Assembly: GCA_030610915.1 (NCBI GenBank)
Contig: JAUWQS010000144.1
Span: 1 to 5,403, forward strand
Source of the DNA: Pseudomonadota bacterium
GTDB lineage: Bacteria; Desulfobacterota; Syntrophia; Syntrophales; JADFWA01
Length of the DNA stretch: 5,403 nucleotides
Reading direction: 5' to 3'
How positions within the stretch are numbered: position 1 is the first letter of the stretch; each line of letters begins with the position of its first letter. Below are positions 4,511 through 5,403 of the stretch, piece by piece. The notes under the pieces were generated by a model. It had not been told where the DNA came from. It saw only the letters and a list, made by a program, of their open reading frames with translations, and did not search any database. Position numbers and translations under genes: made by a program.

Positions 4511-4603
4511 CAAACCCCGCTTCCGGAAGATAGAGGCGGCTACGTGTCTGGACTTGCCCCTATTTATTGAGCTATTACACTTCTTTCTTCTGACCCACCG
4601 ATT

Positions 4604-5293
4604 TCATCGATTCATCCCCGTATCATTCAAAACAAATCTTACAGGAACATCGACACGCATGGTTACAGGATACCCCATCCTTCTTGCCGGTTCAAATTTC
4701 CATTTCTTGACCGCCTTCAGAGCTGATCTGTCCAGAATGTTGTGCCCCGATGACTTTTTTGTCTCCAACGCCCCAACACTGCCGTCAACAAGTATCTCCG
4801 CCGAAATCAGCACGACGCCCTCGTACCCTCTCCTGCGGGCAACGGACGGATAGATGGGAGGTGTGTTTTCATTGTACCGCGGCACGGCCATGATCACCTT
4901 TGCCACCTCTGTGCCTTCTCTCGCCGGAGCGGCAGGCGGCGGAGTTGTTGCCCCGATAGACGGAGCGGCGTTTGAAGAAGCCTCAAGTCTCTCCGGTAAA
5001 GGTGATTCTATTATCTCCTTTTTGGGGGATATCGGCCTGCTCCGTTTATCCGGCTTGATTATCTTCCTTTCTTTCCTGACCACTTTCTTTACAGGAGGGA
5101 CCACAGATGGCTTTTTCACCTCCATAGTATCGGCCGTGACCACAGATATCTCAAGATGACCATGTTTTTCTGCCTTAAAACTGAGGGGACGCGGAGCAAT
5201 AAGAGGCATGTGAGTAAAGACAATCCCGGCATGGATGGCCAGCGCAATCATGGCCGCAAAAAGAAAATCCTTTTCAAATGTCACTCTTTCCAT
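4604..5293 (-). CDS. tonB: TonB-family energy-transducing protein
   Basis: TonB spans the periplasm and passes proton-motive energy from the inner-membrane ExbB-ExbD motor to outer-membrane receptors for iron complexes, cobalamin and similar substrates. The 229-residue product has the full architecture. A short cytoplasmic start is followed by one membrane anchor at about 10-30, with His21 at the place of the functionally important TonB anchor histidine. A periplasmic spacer at 57-125 is rich in Lys, Pro and Ala. The C-terminal domain at about 146-222 carries YPSVARRRGYEG, VDGSVGALETKKSSG, LDRSALKAVKKWKFEPA and PVRFVL. The ATG at 5293-5291 directly precedes the anchor and has GGAAA six bases upstream, inside exbD. 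The 13 bp overlap with exbD implies translational coupling. TolA is the main alternative but lacks this C-terminal signature. The transported substrate cannot be read from the sequence. Confidence 0.93.
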   Translation of the reverse strand: MERVTFEKDFLFAAMIALAIHAGIVFTHMPLIAPRPLSFKAEKHGHLEISVVTADTMEVKKPSVVPPVKKVVRKERKIIKPDKRSRPISPKKEIIESPLPERLEASSNAAPSIGATTPPPAAPAREGTEVAKVIMAVPRYNENTPPIYPSVARRRGYEGVVLISAEILVDGSVGALETKKSSGHNILDRSALKAVKKWKFEPARRMGYPVTMRVDVPVRFVLNDTGMNR

Positions 5294-5403
5294 TTTGTTT
5301 CCAGTGACAGATTGACAATTCCGGATTTTCTAACCACATCCATAACCGAGATGACCAGTTCATAAGATGCTCTTTTATCTCCTGTAATAATGACTTTTTT
5401 ATC
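5281..5403 (-). CDS. exbD: ExbD/TolR-family protein, C-terminal 40 residues (cut by window edge)
   Basis: This is the end of a proton-channel subunit that works with ExbB to energise TonB in the inner membrane. The frame runs from the window edge to the TGA at 5283-5281. It reads DKKVIITGDKRASYELVISV and then MDVVRKSGIVNLSLETKWKE. That matches the periplasmic C-terminal domain of ExbD/TolR: a strand, Asp, Tyr, a helix, then GIVNLSLET. The membrane anchor with its essential Asp lies beyond the window. The overlap with tonB favours ExbD over TolR. exbB is expected further upstream but cannot be seen. Confidence 0.88.
   Translation of the reverse strand, partial: DKKVIITGDKRASYELVISVMDVVRKSGIVNLSLETKWKE

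Larger units (their letters stand above)
3717..4603. other. Gap between tonB and mgtE, filled with small palindromes
   Basis: No convincing gene lies in these 887 bases. Nearest mgtE is a heptad array with a terminator-like hairpin (3737-3805), then the 46 bp duplicate (3834-3879). About 3905-4060 is C/T-rich sequence with runs such as CTCCCTCTCCCC and CCCCCTCCC, resembling degraded dispersed repeats. Several distinct hairpins follow at 4067, 4118, 4364, 4446 and 4494. An eight-base G run sits at 4470-4477. The stretch 4137-4340 is less repetitive and has a short open frame with a promoter-like box, discussed in the findings. No terminator follows tonB closely. Confidence 0.7.

Noticed and set aside
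4344..4853. Plus-strand frame of 169 codons opposite the tonB 3' end
   Set aside because: Its start lies in hairpin repeats and the rest is antisense to the conserved TonB C-terminal domain.

Overview
The window carries five protein genes, all on the minus strand. In transcription order they are the 3' end of exbD, tonB, mgtE, recO and the 5' part of glyQ. An ExbD/TonB pair means a Gram-negative cell with an outer membrane. A two-subunit glycyl-tRNA synthetase and a zinc-ribbon RecO, together with gaps full of short palindromic repeats, would suit an environmental Desulfobacterota or Nitrospirota genome. That placement rests on general resemblance and is low confidence.

Layout, right to left. 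exbD (entering at 5403) overlaps tonB by 13 bp, so these two form a tight operon for energising outer-membrane uptake. A gap of almost 900 bp (4603-3717) separates tonB from mgtE, a full-length CBS-domain magnesium channel. A 470 bp gap (2348-1879) follows, then recO (recombinational repair), then a 585 bp gap (1089-505), then glyQ, which runs off the left edge at about 57% of its usual length. The genes are ordinary housekeeping genes. mgtE, recO and glyQ share a strand but have no visible functional link and are probably separate transcription units.

The unusual content is in the gaps, which hold stacks of small repeats and no convincing genes. The recO-mgtE gap is organised as a nested mirror: at least five different repeat families occur once on each side of a centre near 2093, inverted and in matching order, with a perfect 23 bp inverted repeat as the innermost pair. 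One of these families recurs as an exact 46 bp copy on the other side of mgtE. All three gaps also contain short tandem arrays with a 7 bp period but unrelated unit sequences, like the heptanucleotide STRR repeats known from cyanobacteria. One such array, just upstream of mgtE, folds into a 13 bp stem that can pair in two registers seven bases apart and is followed by six U, so it resembles a terminator or attenuator. No tRNA, rRNA, CRISPR array, intact insertion sequence or recognisable riboswitch was seen.
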